From the NCBI RefSeq assembly GCF_000576635.1, contig NZ_AVFL01000050.1, forward strand, positions 1-32,007: 32,007 bases of DNA, given 5' to 3'. The notes beneath the pieces are model-generated. The model did no database searches. It was not told the DNA's origin and saw only the letters and a program-made list of their open reading frames with translations. Numbering within the stretch: the stretch's first letter is position 1; each line of letters starts with the position of its first letter. The stretch comes from Skermanella stibiiresistens SB22. GTDB lineage: Bacteria > Pseudomonadota > Alphaproteobacteria > Azospirillales > Azospirillaceae. The translations under genes were made by a program, and so were the position numbers. This document shows positions 16,339 to 25,224 of the stretch, piece by piece.

Positions 16339-17165
16339 AGACCTGGCTCATCACCGGCTGCTCCAGCGGCTTCGGCAGACGCCTTGCCATGGCCGCTGCG
16401 GAACACGGTGACCGGGTGGTCGCAACGGCTCGCGACCCAGGTTCGATCGCGGACTTGGCTGCCGCCTATGGTGACCGGATGATCGCGTTGCCACTGGATG
16501 TGACTAACACCTCGTCGGCCGCCTCCGCAGTGCAGAGCGCGGTTGACGAATTCGGCTACTTCGACGTTCTCGTGAACAATGCCGGCTACGGCCACTTCGG
16601 CGCGATCGAGGAGGGAATACCCGAAGAGTACCGTCCGATATTCGACGTCAACGTCTTCGGCCTCATCAAGACGACCAAGGCCGTGTTGCCTGTCCTAAGG
16701 CGCAGGGGCGGAACGATCGTTAACCTGTCTTCGGGCGCGGGCATCGCCGGCTCTGCGGGAGGCGGCAACTACAACGCGGCGAAGTTGGCGGTCGGGGGTC
16801 TGTCGGAGGCTCTTGCCGACGAGCTGAAACCGTTCGGCATTCGGGTGATCATCGTCGAACCCGGCCGCCTCCGCACCGATTTCCTGGGTCGATCCCTCAC
16901 CATGGCGGCCAAGCAGATGCCGGAATACGAGGCGAGCTCGGGAAGGCGGCGGCGGTATCGGGAACCCAACGACGGCGTCCAGGCTGGCGATCCCGTCAAG
17001 GCGGTGGAGGTGATCCTGCGACCGTACGACGACGGTGACCCGCCGTTGCACCTTCCGCTTGGTTCCGTGGCTTACGAGACCGCCGAACGGAAGTTCGCGG
17101 CGTTCAGAAACGACATGGACGCGTGGCGCGACGTCGCCATCCGCACGGACTTCGACCTGGCTTGA
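16335..17165 (+). CDS. SDR-family NAD(P)-dependent oxidoreductase
   Basis: This 276-aa classical short-chain dehydrogenase has the cofactor motif TGCSSGFG at residues 7-14, the NNAG motif, the active-site Ser in IVNLSSGAG, and Tyr/Lys in NYNAAK. The glycine loop and the arginine after TAR suggest NADP preference, which is an inference. Its ATG overlaps the stop of the upstream broken oxidoreductase, and a second SDR follows 70 nt downstream, so the three form a remnant operon. The substrate is unknown. The gene appears intact, and its length is normal for the TGCSSGFG subgroup of SDRs with a longer C-terminus. Confidence 0.93.
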   Translation: MKTWLITGCSSGFGRRLAMAAAEHGDRVVATARDPGSIADLAAAYGDRMIALPLDVTNTSSAASAVQSAVDEFGYFDVLVNNAGYGHFGAIEEGIPEEYRPIFDVNVFGLIKTTKAVLPVLRRRGGTIVNLSSGAGIAGSAGGGNYNAAKLAVGGLSEALADELKPFGIRVIIVEPGRLRTDFLGRSLTMAAKQMPEYEASSGRRRRYREPNDGVQAGDPVKAVEVILRPYDDGDPPLHLPLGSVAYETAERKFAAFRNDMDAWRDVAIRTDFDLA

Positions 17166-17235
17166 TGCCGGATCGGATCGATGCCCAGCGAACATCGACA
17201 ATCGAAATCCCTTCAGTATGCAAAGGACAGGCACG

Positions 17236-17946
17236 ATGGAGTTCTCAAACCGCAAGGTATTCGTCGTCGGCGGCAGCCGAAGCATCGGCGCCGCGATCGT
17301 GCGGCGCTTTTCCGAAGCCGGCGCATCCGTGGTGTTCACCTATGCCGCCTCGGCCGATGCAGCCAATCAGCTCGCGGCCGAAACCGGCGCGCAGGCGGTC
17401 CAAGCGGATGCCGGCGACCGCGAAGCACTTATCGCGGCGATCGGCAACGCCGGGCCGATCGACATCTTCCTCTACAATGCCGGGCTGCTGGTGCTCGGCG
17501 ATCCACTGACGATCGTCGCCGACGACGTTGACCGGATGATCGATGTCAACGTGCGCGGCGCCTATTTCGGCAGTGTCGAAGCATCTCGGATGATGCCCGA
17601 CGGAGGCCGCATTCTCGTCATAGGATCCGACACCGCTGACAACATGCCGTGGTCGGGGCTTTCAGCCTATGTGATGACCAAGGCGGCGATGCAGGGCATG
17701 ACACGTGGCTTGGCACGGGACATGGGCCCGCGCGATATCACGGTCAATGTCATCCAGCCTGGACCAACCGACACTGACATGAACCCGGCCGCAGGCCCGC
17801 GGGCGGCTTCCATGATCGCGCAAATGGCCATCAAGCGCTACGGCACCGCCGACGAAGTGGCGGGCTTGGCGCTTTATTTAGCCAGCACGCAGGCGCGTGG
17901 GATCACAGGTGCCATGCACACGATCGACGGCGGTTTCGCTGCCTGA
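17236..17946 (+). CDS. SDR-family oxidoreductase, 3-oxoacyl-ACP-reductase-like
   Basis: This 236-aa classical SDR has the N-terminal GGSRSIGAAIVRRF cofactor motif, YNAG (variant NNAG), active-site Ser in ILVIGSDTAD, and Tyr-x3-Lys in AYVMTKAA. It ends with the common ITGAMHTIDGGFAA terminus. The start at 17236 is chosen over longer in-frame options because AAGGA lies 9 nt upstream and the protein then has the usual N-terminus. It probably reduces a small carbonyl compound; the substrate cannot be read from the sequence. It is co-directional with, and 70 nt after, the preceding SDR. Both SDRs are intact although the regulator and first enzyme upstream are broken. Confidence 0.92.
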   Translation: MEFSNRKVFVVGGSRSIGAAIVRRFSEAGASVVFTYAASADAANQLAAETGAQAVQADAGDREALIAAIGNAGPIDIFLYNAGLLVLGDPLTIVADDVDRMIDVNVRGAYFGSVEASRMMPDGGRILVIGSDTADNMPWSGLSAYVMTKAAMQGMTRGLARDMGPRDITVNVIQPGPTDTDMNPAAGPRAASMIAQMAIKRYGTADEVAGLALYLASTQARGITGAMHTIDGGFAA

Positions 17947-18284
17947 TCGTAGGTGATGTGCCGAGCGGTGAAAGCGGACGGCTACAGCGGTCGGACGGCA
18001 TTTGATCCTTCCTTGAAGCGGTCATTCGATCGCTTTGGAAGAGATCCGTTTCTTCAACTGCGCTCGGAGATTTCGAGAATGGGCACTCGAGAACGGATTC
18101 AGTAAGATCTCTGCCGAACAAAAGTACATTCCGGTCTGGCTCTGCCTGTCGCGTCCACGCTTCCCGCTAGGGACGTCCAGATCGACTACCCGGGCGGTCT
18201 TTTAAGAGCGACGGGAATGGGGCCGATGCTCGACAGCACACCCGTCGCAGCTCATAATCTAGGGTTCCATGCTAGCTAGTTGCT
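17947..18284. other. 338-bp gene-free stretch
   Basis: No gene, strong hairpin or repeat was recognised between the second SDR and the SDR remnant at 18285. A 72-codon minus-strand frame here overlaps the end of the SDR gene and has no coding features. Confidence 0.5.
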
Positions 18285-18410
18285 CTACCAAGGCTGGCCG
18301 CCGTGACTCCCGAAGAAACCACCGGTCGGACCGCTCTTGTCGATCAGGGCCATCCTGATCGCAGTCTCGGCTCTCTGTTCCGGTGCCAGAGAACCCGTGT
18401 TGTTGCTATG
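18285..18410 (-). pseudogene. C-terminal remnant of another SDR-family oxidoreductase
   Basis: On the minus strand, up to a TAG at 18285-18287, the frame reads LAPEQRAETAIRMALIDKSG followed by PTGGFFGSHGGQPW. This is the typical tail of the carbonyl-reductase type of SDRs (a PEQ-x-A-x-TA segment, GPTGGFF, then a terminal PW). The upstream part is replaced by the IS5-type element that begins at about 18411, so only about 41 codons remain. No matching N-terminal part was found beyond the element. It is distinct from the two intact plus-strand SDRs nearby. Confidence 0.7.
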
Positions 18411-19540
18411 GTGCACGGAGGCCGACGAGCACGGATTTCTCCCTGGTTCGGTGATCTTCAAGCGGCCCGGACGGCGTCCGGGCGTCCGAGGTGGAGCATT
18501 CGGTTGAGGATGGTGACGGCGATCCGCGTTTCGACCTCCTGGCCCGCCCGGGTGTGCGAGCGCATGGTGTCGCCGATGATACTCTTGTATCGGCTCATCG
18601 CACCCTCCGCCCCGGCCCTCGTATCATAAGCCCGAGATTTTTTGCCAGCCCATGCGGCCCTGCTCTGCAATGACCTGGATATGGCGGTCGCGCTGGATTG
18701 GATCGGTTTCGGCCGATGGGCTGAGCACGACCTTCGAGCGTGGCGGCACGACAACCGCAGCTTCCGCGGAGTGCTCGTCCACACCATCGTAAACCCGATC
18801 CTGGTCGTAGGCGCTGTCGGCAATGACAGCGGCGAGCGGCTCGTCAGTCTGGTCCAGCAGCGGCCCGACCTGACCGGCATCGCTCTCGCTGCTGTTCGTC
18901 AGGGTTGCGGCGACGATGGTGTTGGTCGCCGCGTCGACCGCCAGGTGGAGCTTGCGCCAAGTGCACCGCCCCCGCATGCCATGCTTGTAGCAATGCCACT
19001 CGCCGGCGCCGGCGACTTTCAGACCGGTGCCATCAATCATCAGAATGACCGCGCCATCCGGCAGGGCAGTCCGCGGCGCCGGCGTCAGCTGTGCCACCCA
19101 TCGGCTGATTGTCGTGTGATCGGGAACCGGCAGGTCAATGCCCATGAGGTCCAGCGGCGATCCGAGTATCCCCTTCGTCTGGCGCAGCGGCTGGTGAAAC
19201 ACCAGCCTGACCATGAGTGCTGTCTCGATCGCTGTCTGCGAATAGCGCGCCTGACCGCCGGGCGTTTTCCGTGGCGCTGCCCTCCAGGCTGCGATGGCTT
19301 CATCGCTGATCCACAGTGTCAGGCTGCCACGCCGCCGCAAATCGGCCTCATAGGCCGACCAGTTCGTCACTTTGAACTTCATTTTCGGGATATGATGGCG
19401 CTGGGCGTCATTGTGTTTGTTCGGCATGTCGGGGGCTGACCAGTCCGCGGGAAGGAAGAGGAAGCCGTTCAACTGGGCTGCCCAATCTGCTGGCAACTCG
19501 TTCATCCCTGCCTCCCTGCGCCAACGCCTCCATGTGCCAC
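18411..19540 (-). mobile_element. IS5-family insertion sequence (about 1.13 kb)
   Basis: Boundaries come from an imperfect inverted repeat: GTGCACGGAGGC at 18411-18422 and GCCTCCATGTGCCAC at 19526-19540. They are supported by the abrupt ends of the two genes it abuts, an SDR remnant on the left and an IS6-type transposase on the right. No clear target duplication is seen, which fits a deletion or rearrangement after insertion. Ends are approximate. Confidence 0.6.
18458..19427 (-). pseudogene. IS5-family transposase with a C-terminal frameshift
   Basis: The start is taken at ATG 19427 (MPNKHNDAQRHHIP), which matches the IS5 subgroup N-terminus; the open frame continues upstream without homology. 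The DDE domain shows PVPDHTTISRWVAQL, the first Asp in LMIDGTGLKV and the second Asp in VIADSAYD. After GRMGWQKISGL the frame stops near 18624, at a run of six A residues. The next frame carries the remaining C-terminus with the catalytic Glu (TRAGAEGAMSRYKSIIGD, ending HLGRPDAVRAA at 18458). The break therefore separates the third catalytic residue from the rest. It may be a mutation, a read error, or slippage at the A tract. Confidence 0.85.
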
Positions 19541-19791
19541 TAGTCTCCTCGCGCCAAGCGCCGATCGCGGATGCCGTCGGCGATCTCCCGGCCGAACCCT
19601 GGGCCCCACCGCCGCACCGTCTCATGGCTGACCGCAACGCCGCGCGGCGCCAGCATCTCCTCGAACATCCGCAGGCTCAACGGGAACTGGAAATAAAACC
19701 AGACCGCGTAGCCGATCACCTCGGCCGGGAATCGGTAGGAGCGTGGCGAGGCAAGCCGTGTCGGCGGCCATGCCGCGACTTCGTCGATCAT
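19541..19791 (-). pseudogene. IS6-family transposase, truncated N-terminal part
   Basis: About 80 codons match the IS6/IS26-type N-terminus: YRFPAEVIGYAVWFYFQFPL, SLRMFEEMLAPRGVAVSHET, VRRWGPGFGREIADGIR. Sequence is lost after RDRRLARGD, where the IS5-type element begins. No DDE residues remain. The expected IS6 terminal repeat is not visible upstream. The complete IS6-type element at 22688-23489 is related but clearly different in sequence. Confidence 0.8.
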
Positions 19792-19915
19792 CCGGTTCCA
19801 CACCCGGCAGACATCGCGCCGCATGGTCGCGGGTTCCCGGCAGAAATCGACCTGATCGATAAACCCCGGAACCGCGCCGATCCGCCAACCCACGTCCGGC
19901 GACACGATCGACAAC

Positions 19916-20704
19916 TCACCCGTATACTTGTCTGCTGCCTCCGAAGCCCTCGTCCGTGAGAGTGGACGTATCCACCACCCGCACGGTATAGGGATTGTCT
20001 CCAAGGTTTCCCCGATACCCGCGCGGATTGCTGATGAACCGAACACCCTCGTCGGTGAAGTCCTGGTATAGACGGGAATGGCCGAAGCACCATGTGGTCA
20101 GCTTCCCGCCGTCCAGACAGTCCGACCAGATCGGCGTCAGGGCGGCGGTGCACGCGGCTTCCCTTTCCAGGTCCCGCAGGGGATCGTCGGTGAAAGCGAT
20201 GGCGTCGGCATGTGGGGCCATATGGGTGACAATCATGACTTCGCGGATATGGGGGTCAGCCGCCGCGTCTCTCACCCGCTGGGCCAGCAGCACGACATGG
20301 TCCACGGATCGGTCATCCCGTCCCTGCCCGCCATCGACGACGCGCATGTCGAGGTGGCTCCTGGTGGCGATGCCGCACACGAGCGTCTGATCTATCACGA
20401 TGCCGGGACCTGTTCCCAGATAGTGGATGCCATCATGACGCTCCGCGAAACTCCGCAGTTGTTCGACAGTTTCCGCTATCAAGTGCCCGCCATCATACTC
20501 GCATGGGCCTTCGACAAAGATCACGGTGTCGAACGCCCGCCGGGCCATCAGGATCTCCCGCATGGTTCGCTGGAGACAGTCCGACACGTTACCGACGATC
20601 ACCAGGGTGCCAGTGCCGCTCCATGTCCGCACGACCAGCCAGTCCAGCGGCTGATTGTCGGGATACCGATCGACGTGCAGATCTGAAACCAACGCGAATT
20701 TCAT
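19916..20704 (-). CDS. Metallophosphoesterase-like protein with altered metal-binding motifs
   Basis: The calcineurin-like fold starts at MKFALVSDLHVDRYPDNQPL (ATG 20704; ATG 20713 is equally possible, and neither has a strong ribosome site). About 262 aa. The first metal motif (D-x-H in SDLHVD) and the histidine motif VTHMAPH are intact. The second is GNVSD instead of GD-x-SD, the third is GPCEYD instead of GNHEY, and the last is GHSR instead of GHTH. Several ligands of the dinuclear metal centre are therefore missing, so phosphoesterase activity is doubtful; it may be a non-catalytic relative or a decaying gene. It lies 187 nt downstream of the acyltransferase on the same strand, next to IS debris, and the C-terminus past VRVVD may be altered by that debris. 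Confidence 0.78.
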   Translation of the reverse strand: MKFALVSDLHVDRYPDNQPLDWLVVRTWSGTGTLVIVGNVSDCLQRTMREILMARRAFDTVIFVEGPCEYDGGHLIAETVEQLRSFAERHDGIHYLGTGPGIVIDQTLVCGIATRSHLDMRVVDGGQGRDDRSVDHVVLLAQRVRDAAADPHIREVMIVTHMAPHADAIAFTDDPLRDLEREAACTAALTPIWSDCLDGGKLTTWCFGHSRLYQDFTDEGVRFISNPRGYRGNLGDNPYTVRVVDTSTLTDEGFGGSRQVYG

Positions 20705-20891
20705 TTCGAGCATCCCAACCCATCGAACGTCGCCTTCTGGTCCAGGGTCGAAGATGCGGCCCGACGCTCGGGAACCGTTCCACGAACCTGGCTTGCCGAG
20801 GAGTTCGTTCGCCGGGCCAGCCCAGGCCCCCCAACCCAGGTCGCCCTCTTCGGGACCTGTCGTCCATCCTCCGTGCGCGGGCCGCCGCGGA

Positions 20892-21788
20892 TCATGGCAC
20901 CGGGCGGAATTCATCCACCCCTCCCTGGCGGGAGGGTTTTGTCGTTGACTCACGATGTCGCGCCAAGTTCTCAAACGTTCCGTTTCCCGATTGAGGCCAG
21001 AGTTCGCCACCGTCGGTGATCACGTTCCAGACGTCTGGTCTCTCGGCATGTACACGGTCCAGCATCGTACCCACATCGGTCCAGCAAGGCTGGCGCCGAC
21101 CGTGATGCTCCACCAGCGATCCGAGCGGGTTGAAATGAATGCCCAACCGCGTCAACAGACGGAGCAACGCCGGCTCCATGACGGCGGCCCAATGGGACAT
21201 TTCCTCACGCGCGCTCATCTCGACACAGGATTTGATGAGGCCAAGCGGTAGATGGATCAGTATCTTGCGCCACTCATCGGACGAGAGCCGCGCCTCGAAT
21301 CCTCGATCGGGAACGTAATTGCGGAAACTCTTGACAATCGAGAAGCGGGAAATCTCGGCCGTGCGCATGATCGGGAAGGGAGCGGTACGGTCGGTGACCA
21401 AGGCGCTGGCGACACGCTGTATCGGCAAGGCGCGACGCCAGCCATCCTGATCGGGCAGAACCAGCCGCACCGTGCCGATCGCGTCGCCCGTCGCGTTGTG
21501 GGTCAGGATGGAGTGAACGGAATGGCTGTCGAACTCGTCCCGCTCGAGCCCGTCGGGCCTACTGGCCGGATCTTCGAACCCGTTGTCGATGCAGTAAGTT
21601 TGAAAGCGAATCCGGAAACAGGCTTCACACATTTCCTGAGATGTCGCGATTGACGATGAAAATATTTCGTTGTAGCAATTTAGAATATTAAAAGATGGCT
21701 GTTGACAAGAATGTTGTGGCATCTCCAATTGAAGATGGGTTGCCTCCGATATCAAAGAGTTACGGTTGCTGCTTGAGTTATTTGCCAT
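20892..21788 (-). CDS. PEP-CTERM/exosortase-associated type N-acyltransferase (autoinducer-synthase fold)
   Basis: This 298-aa GNAT-fold acyltransferase resembles the PEP-CTERM/exosortase-system-associated and FeeM-like N-acyl amino acid synthases, which are related to LuxI. Conserved blocks are CFRIRFQTYCIDNGFEDP, LERDEFDSHSVHSILTH, AIGTVRLVLP and TAEISRFSIVKSF. The start at 21788 is preferred because GGAG lies 6 nt upstream; the GTG at 21827 and the ATG at 21800 are weaker. It probably joins a fatty-acyl group to an amino-group acceptor. No exosortase, PEP-CTERM protein or LuxR receptor is visible here. The next gene downstream is the altered metallophosphoesterase. The codon-poor, AT-rich 5' region and flanking IS elements suggest transfer. 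Confidence 0.85.
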   Translation of the reverse strand: MANNSSSNRNSLISEATHLQLEMPQHSCQQPSFNILNCYNEIFSSSIATSQEMCEACFRIRFQTYCIDNGFEDPASRPDGLERDEFDSHSVHSILTHNATGDAIGTVRLVLPDQDGWRRALPIQRVASALVTDRTAPFPIMRTAEISRFSIVKSFRNYVPDRGFEARLSSDEWRKILIHLPLGLIKSCVEMSAREEMSHWAAVMEPALLRLLTRLGIHFNPLGSLVEHHGRRQPCWTDVGTMLDRVHAERPDVWNVITDGGELWPQSGNGTFENLARHRESTTKPSRQGGVDEFRPVP

Positions 21789-22687
21789 TTTTCGCTCCAT
21801 TATTTTCAGTATTTCTTTAGGAAGCACGCATCACTGTCGCATTGAGCATCAGATTTTAGGTATGGATCGTTATTGCGGCCTATTTTATAATTATCCAGTA
21901 AAAACGGTCTTAGTAAGGACGAGGATCTTAAATTCCAGAATACACCATTGAATACAGCGTAATGAAATACATTTCAACACAAGATACGTTAATTTTTTGA
22001 CAATGTTGCACGCAGAACTTTAATCCTATTGCCAAATGAAGAGGAATATGAATACTGTTAACCTCATAACCAATGTTATATTGAAATTCAATGGCATGAT
22101 TTTCGAAGTTAAATAGTGTCTTTTTCCCGTGAAATGCGGTCTGTGGCAGCGTAATTGCTAACCTGGGGTTCAGGCGGACGTACCACAGTTCCTGTTCGTG
22201 GGCACGTTTGAAAAGACGCATCGTCGGACTGGATCTTATGTGAAAGATTCCTCCGCGACCGCCTCAGGTCGCCAACCATACTGGCGTGAGGTAAATGCGT
22301 TCCTGGAGGAGATTCTGCGGACGGTGTGGATGGCGGAAGCCGTCCACCAATTGCGGTTCGAGTCCAGCAATCCGGGAAAATCGACAGTTGAAATGCCGCC
22401 CGCCTTGCCCTAGTCGAACTGACACCTACGATAATCATAATTTCACGTATAGCGGTAAAACTTTCGAGGAACACCAAGCGCCCCAGATGGAGAGCGGGCC
22501 GCCGCAGGATGAAGGTGCGGCGAACCTCGGTCACATTGGACGCCGCAGCTTGACGGCGTGTGGATTTTTTGACGGTGGTGTTGTGAGCCTTGGGGAGCGC
22601 GGTATGGCGCATTGGTCAATGGCGATGACATGCCGTTCGATCAGAATTTCATCCAGTGTCAAACGGCCGGTGGGCAAGCCGCGTAAG
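21789..22687. other. About 0.9 kb without a supported gene, first half AT-rich
   Basis: Positions 21790-22130 are markedly AT-rich compared with the rest of the window and lie upstream of the acyltransferase, so its promoter and any operator should be here. A 13-bp palindrome ATTGAAATTCAAT sits at 22080-22092. A 97-codon minus-strand frame (21928-22221, beginning MRLFKRAHEQELWYVRLNPR) has no clear ribosome site or family. From 22240 to 22687 the base composition returns to GC-rich, and short, shifting frames look like gene debris that could not be assigned. Confidence 0.5.
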
Positions 22688-23489
22688 GGCTTTGTCACGC
22701 GAAGTGACCCGACGCGCAGAGGGCCGGGAATCATCGACTGGTTCAGGCGGCGATCGCGGCAATCCACTCGGCCATGGCCCGCGCCCGGAAGGCGCGCGAG
22801 GTTCGGCGGGAAATCAGATGGCGTTGGACGTTGAAAGTGTTGTGGGTGGCGGCAAGCATGGGGACGAAGCGCTGGGTGGAACCGGGCGACTTGAAGCGCC
22901 GCATCTTCCGTTCCCGTCGGAGGAGTGGTTGGTGGGGAACCTCGGCCCGATTGTTCCGGAGGACGCCTCGTTCATGGTCGGCGCTCACGCCGATCTCCTT
23001 GGGCGCGGCCCCGTGGGAGCGCGGCTTGTCGGTCGTGATCCGGGTCGGAACGAAGCCGTGTTTCTTGAGCGGCTCGCGGATGAGCTTTCGGGCCGCGGCC
23101 TTGTTCCGCCAGCGCTGGATCAGGACCTCCAGCACCTCGCCCTCATCGTCAACCGCCCGCCACAGGTACATCCGCTTGCCGGCAACGCACACCACCATCT
23201 CATCGAGATGCCAGCGAGCACTGGGCTCGCACCGCCGTCGCCGGAGGTTCCGCGCGACCGCCGGGCCGAACTTGCCGACCCAGCGTCGGACCATTTCGTA
23301 CGAAACATCCAGTCCCCGCTCGGCCAGCAAGTCCTCAACGTCCCGGTAGCTCAGCGTGAACCGAGGATAAAGCCATACGGCATGCCGAATGACGGTCGGC
23401 GGGAACTTATGACGGGCCCACGAGATCGGATGCATCCAGGTAGGTTATCGTCGTCGCTGATGGAGCGCCACGGTTTCCGTGACATTGCC
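22688..23489 (-). mobile_element. IS6-family insertion sequence, about 802 bp
   Basis: The imperfect terminal repeats are GGCTTTGTCACG at 22688 and its counterpart CGTGACATTGCC ending at 23489. The total length and single transposase gene match IS6-family elements of about 800 bp. The 8-bp flanks (CGCGTAAG and GTTCCGAA) do not match, so no target duplication remains, as often seen after cointegrate-type movement. Confidence 0.75.
22743..23435 (-). CDS. IS6-family transposase, complete
   Basis: This 230-aa DDE transposase starts 54 nt inside the element end. It has the IS6 N-terminus (HKFPPTVIRHAVWLYPRFTL, SYRDVEDLLAERGLDVSYEM), then the catalytic domain with Asp in WHLDEMVV, Asp in ITTDKPRSHG and Glu in LLRRERKMRRFKSPGS. 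The length is normal for the family, and all three catalytic residues are present in one frame, making it the only apparently intact transposase in the window. It may also act on non-autonomous elements with similar ends, such as the one at 10498-10649, though this is inference. Confidence 0.92.
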   Translation of the reverse strand: MHPISWARHKFPPTVIRHAVWLYPRFTLSYRDVEDLLAERGLDVSYEMVRRWVGKFGPAVARNLRRRRCEPSARWHLDEMVVCVAGKRMYLWRAVDDEGEVLEVLIQRWRNKAAARKLIREPLKKHGFVPTRITTDKPRSHGAAPKEIGVSADHERGVLRNNRAEVPHQPLLRRERKMRRFKSPGSTQRFVPMLAATHNTFNVQRHLISRRTSRAFRARAMAEWIAAIAA

Positions 23490-23573
23490 GTTCCGAACGT
23501 TAGGTGGATAACGCTCGCTTGATGCACCGCAAGGAAGACCTATCAATGGGCTAACCCGTTAGAATAAATGGTT

Positions 23574-24425
23574 TTATGGCATCGCCTCGAACTTAAGTTC
23601 GCCGAGCGACACCACCTTGTCGGTGCGGGTCATCTTGAACTCGGTGTCAGGCCCGAGCCACTTGTTCCAAGCCTGATTGATCTCGTCGGCGGCATCCATC
23701 GCGCGGAGCGTCTCGTTGACCTTGGCGAGCAGGGCGGGCTCGTCCTTCCGCATGCCGATGCCGATCGGCTGGAAGACCATCGGCTCGTCGATCATCTTGA
23801 GCTCGACGCCCTTCGTCTTCGATTCGTTGACGAGCTTCGTGATCGTCATCGTGTTGGCGACGATGCCGCGCGCCTTGTTCTGCTGGACCGCCATGAAGGC
23901 CGACCCGGTGTCCTGGAATGTCAACGGCTCGGAGCCGTTCATCTTGATCGACATCTCGGAGGTGGAGCCCTTGGTGGACGCGAGGCGCTTGCCTTTGAAA
24001 TCCGCCTTAGACGTGGCCGGATCGCTGGCCTTGACCGCCAGCATCTCCTTCGCGAGGTAGTACGGATCGCTGAACTGGATCTGCTCGGCCCGACCGCGCG
24101 TGTAGGCCAGATTGGCGATCGTCAGGTCGACACGGCCAAGCTTCACCTCCGGGACGCGCGCCTCGACCGAGAGCGGGGTGATCACCGGGGTGACGCCCCA
24201 GCGCTTGGCGATGGCGCCACAGAGATCGACGTCGAAACCGACCATCTCACGCGTCTTCGTGTCCGGCGCCGCGAAGGGCGGCACATCGGCGAAGGTGCCG
24301 CAGCGCAACTCCTTCCGGGCCATGATGTCGTCGAGCTGGTCGGCGCTGGCCGACGTGTACATGGACATGGACGTGGCCGCGGTCGCGGCCACGGTCAGGG
24401 CGAGACTCAAGGTCTTGAATGCCAT
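23574..24425 (-). CDS. Amino-acid ABC transporter periplasmic substrate-binding protein
   Basis: This 283-aa protein of the SBP family 3 type has a signal peptide (MAFKTLSLALTVAATAATS, with cleavage probably after SASA). The mature part carries the family pattern LRCGTFADVPPFA, then MVGFDVDLCGAIAKRWGV, VDLTIANLAYTRGRAEQIQF and GKRLASTKGSTSEMSIK. It would capture a polar amino acid or related compound in the periplasm and deliver it to the two permeases upstream in the operon. AAGGAG lies 7 nt before the ATG. It is the last gene of the operon, 31 nt after the ATPase gene. The ligand cannot be read from sequence; neighbours suggest a cyclic or amide-type amino acid derivative. Confidence 0.95.
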   Translation of the reverse strand: MAFKTLSLALTVAATAATSMSMYTSASADQLDDIMARKELRCGTFADVPPFAAPDTKTREMVGFDVDLCGAIAKRWGVTPVITPLSVEARVPEVKLGRVDLTIANLAYTRGRAEQIQFSDPYYLAKEMLAVKASDPATSKADFKGKRLASTKGSTSEMSIKMNGSEPLTFQDTGSAFMAVQQNKARGIVANTMTITKLVNESKTKGVELKMIDEPMVFQPIGIGMRKDEPALLAKVNETLRAMDAADEINQAWNKWLGPDTEFKMTRTDKVVSLGELKFEAMP

Positions 24426-24456
24426 ATCGGATCTCCTTGGGAGGGTGACGCGTGGA

Positions 24457-25220
<764 letters not shown>

Positions 25221-25224
<4 letters not shown>

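Noticed and set aside
18250-18300. tRNA-like D-arm pattern (TTGGTAGAGCA) on the minus strand
   Set aside because: No acceptor, anticodon or T-arm pairing could be drawn; the segment is explained as the end of an SDR remnant whose TGG-TAG stop mimics the motif.
21928-22221. 97-codon minus-strand frame in the AT-rich region
   Set aside because: No ribosome-binding site, no recognised family and composition typical of chance frames in this stretch; kept only as a comment.
22198-22680. Possible transposase debris (WREVNAFLEEILRT on the plus strand; LTLDEILIERHVIAIDQ on the minus strand)
   Set aside because: Neither segment could be matched to a known transposase family by eye, and the frames shift repeatedly.
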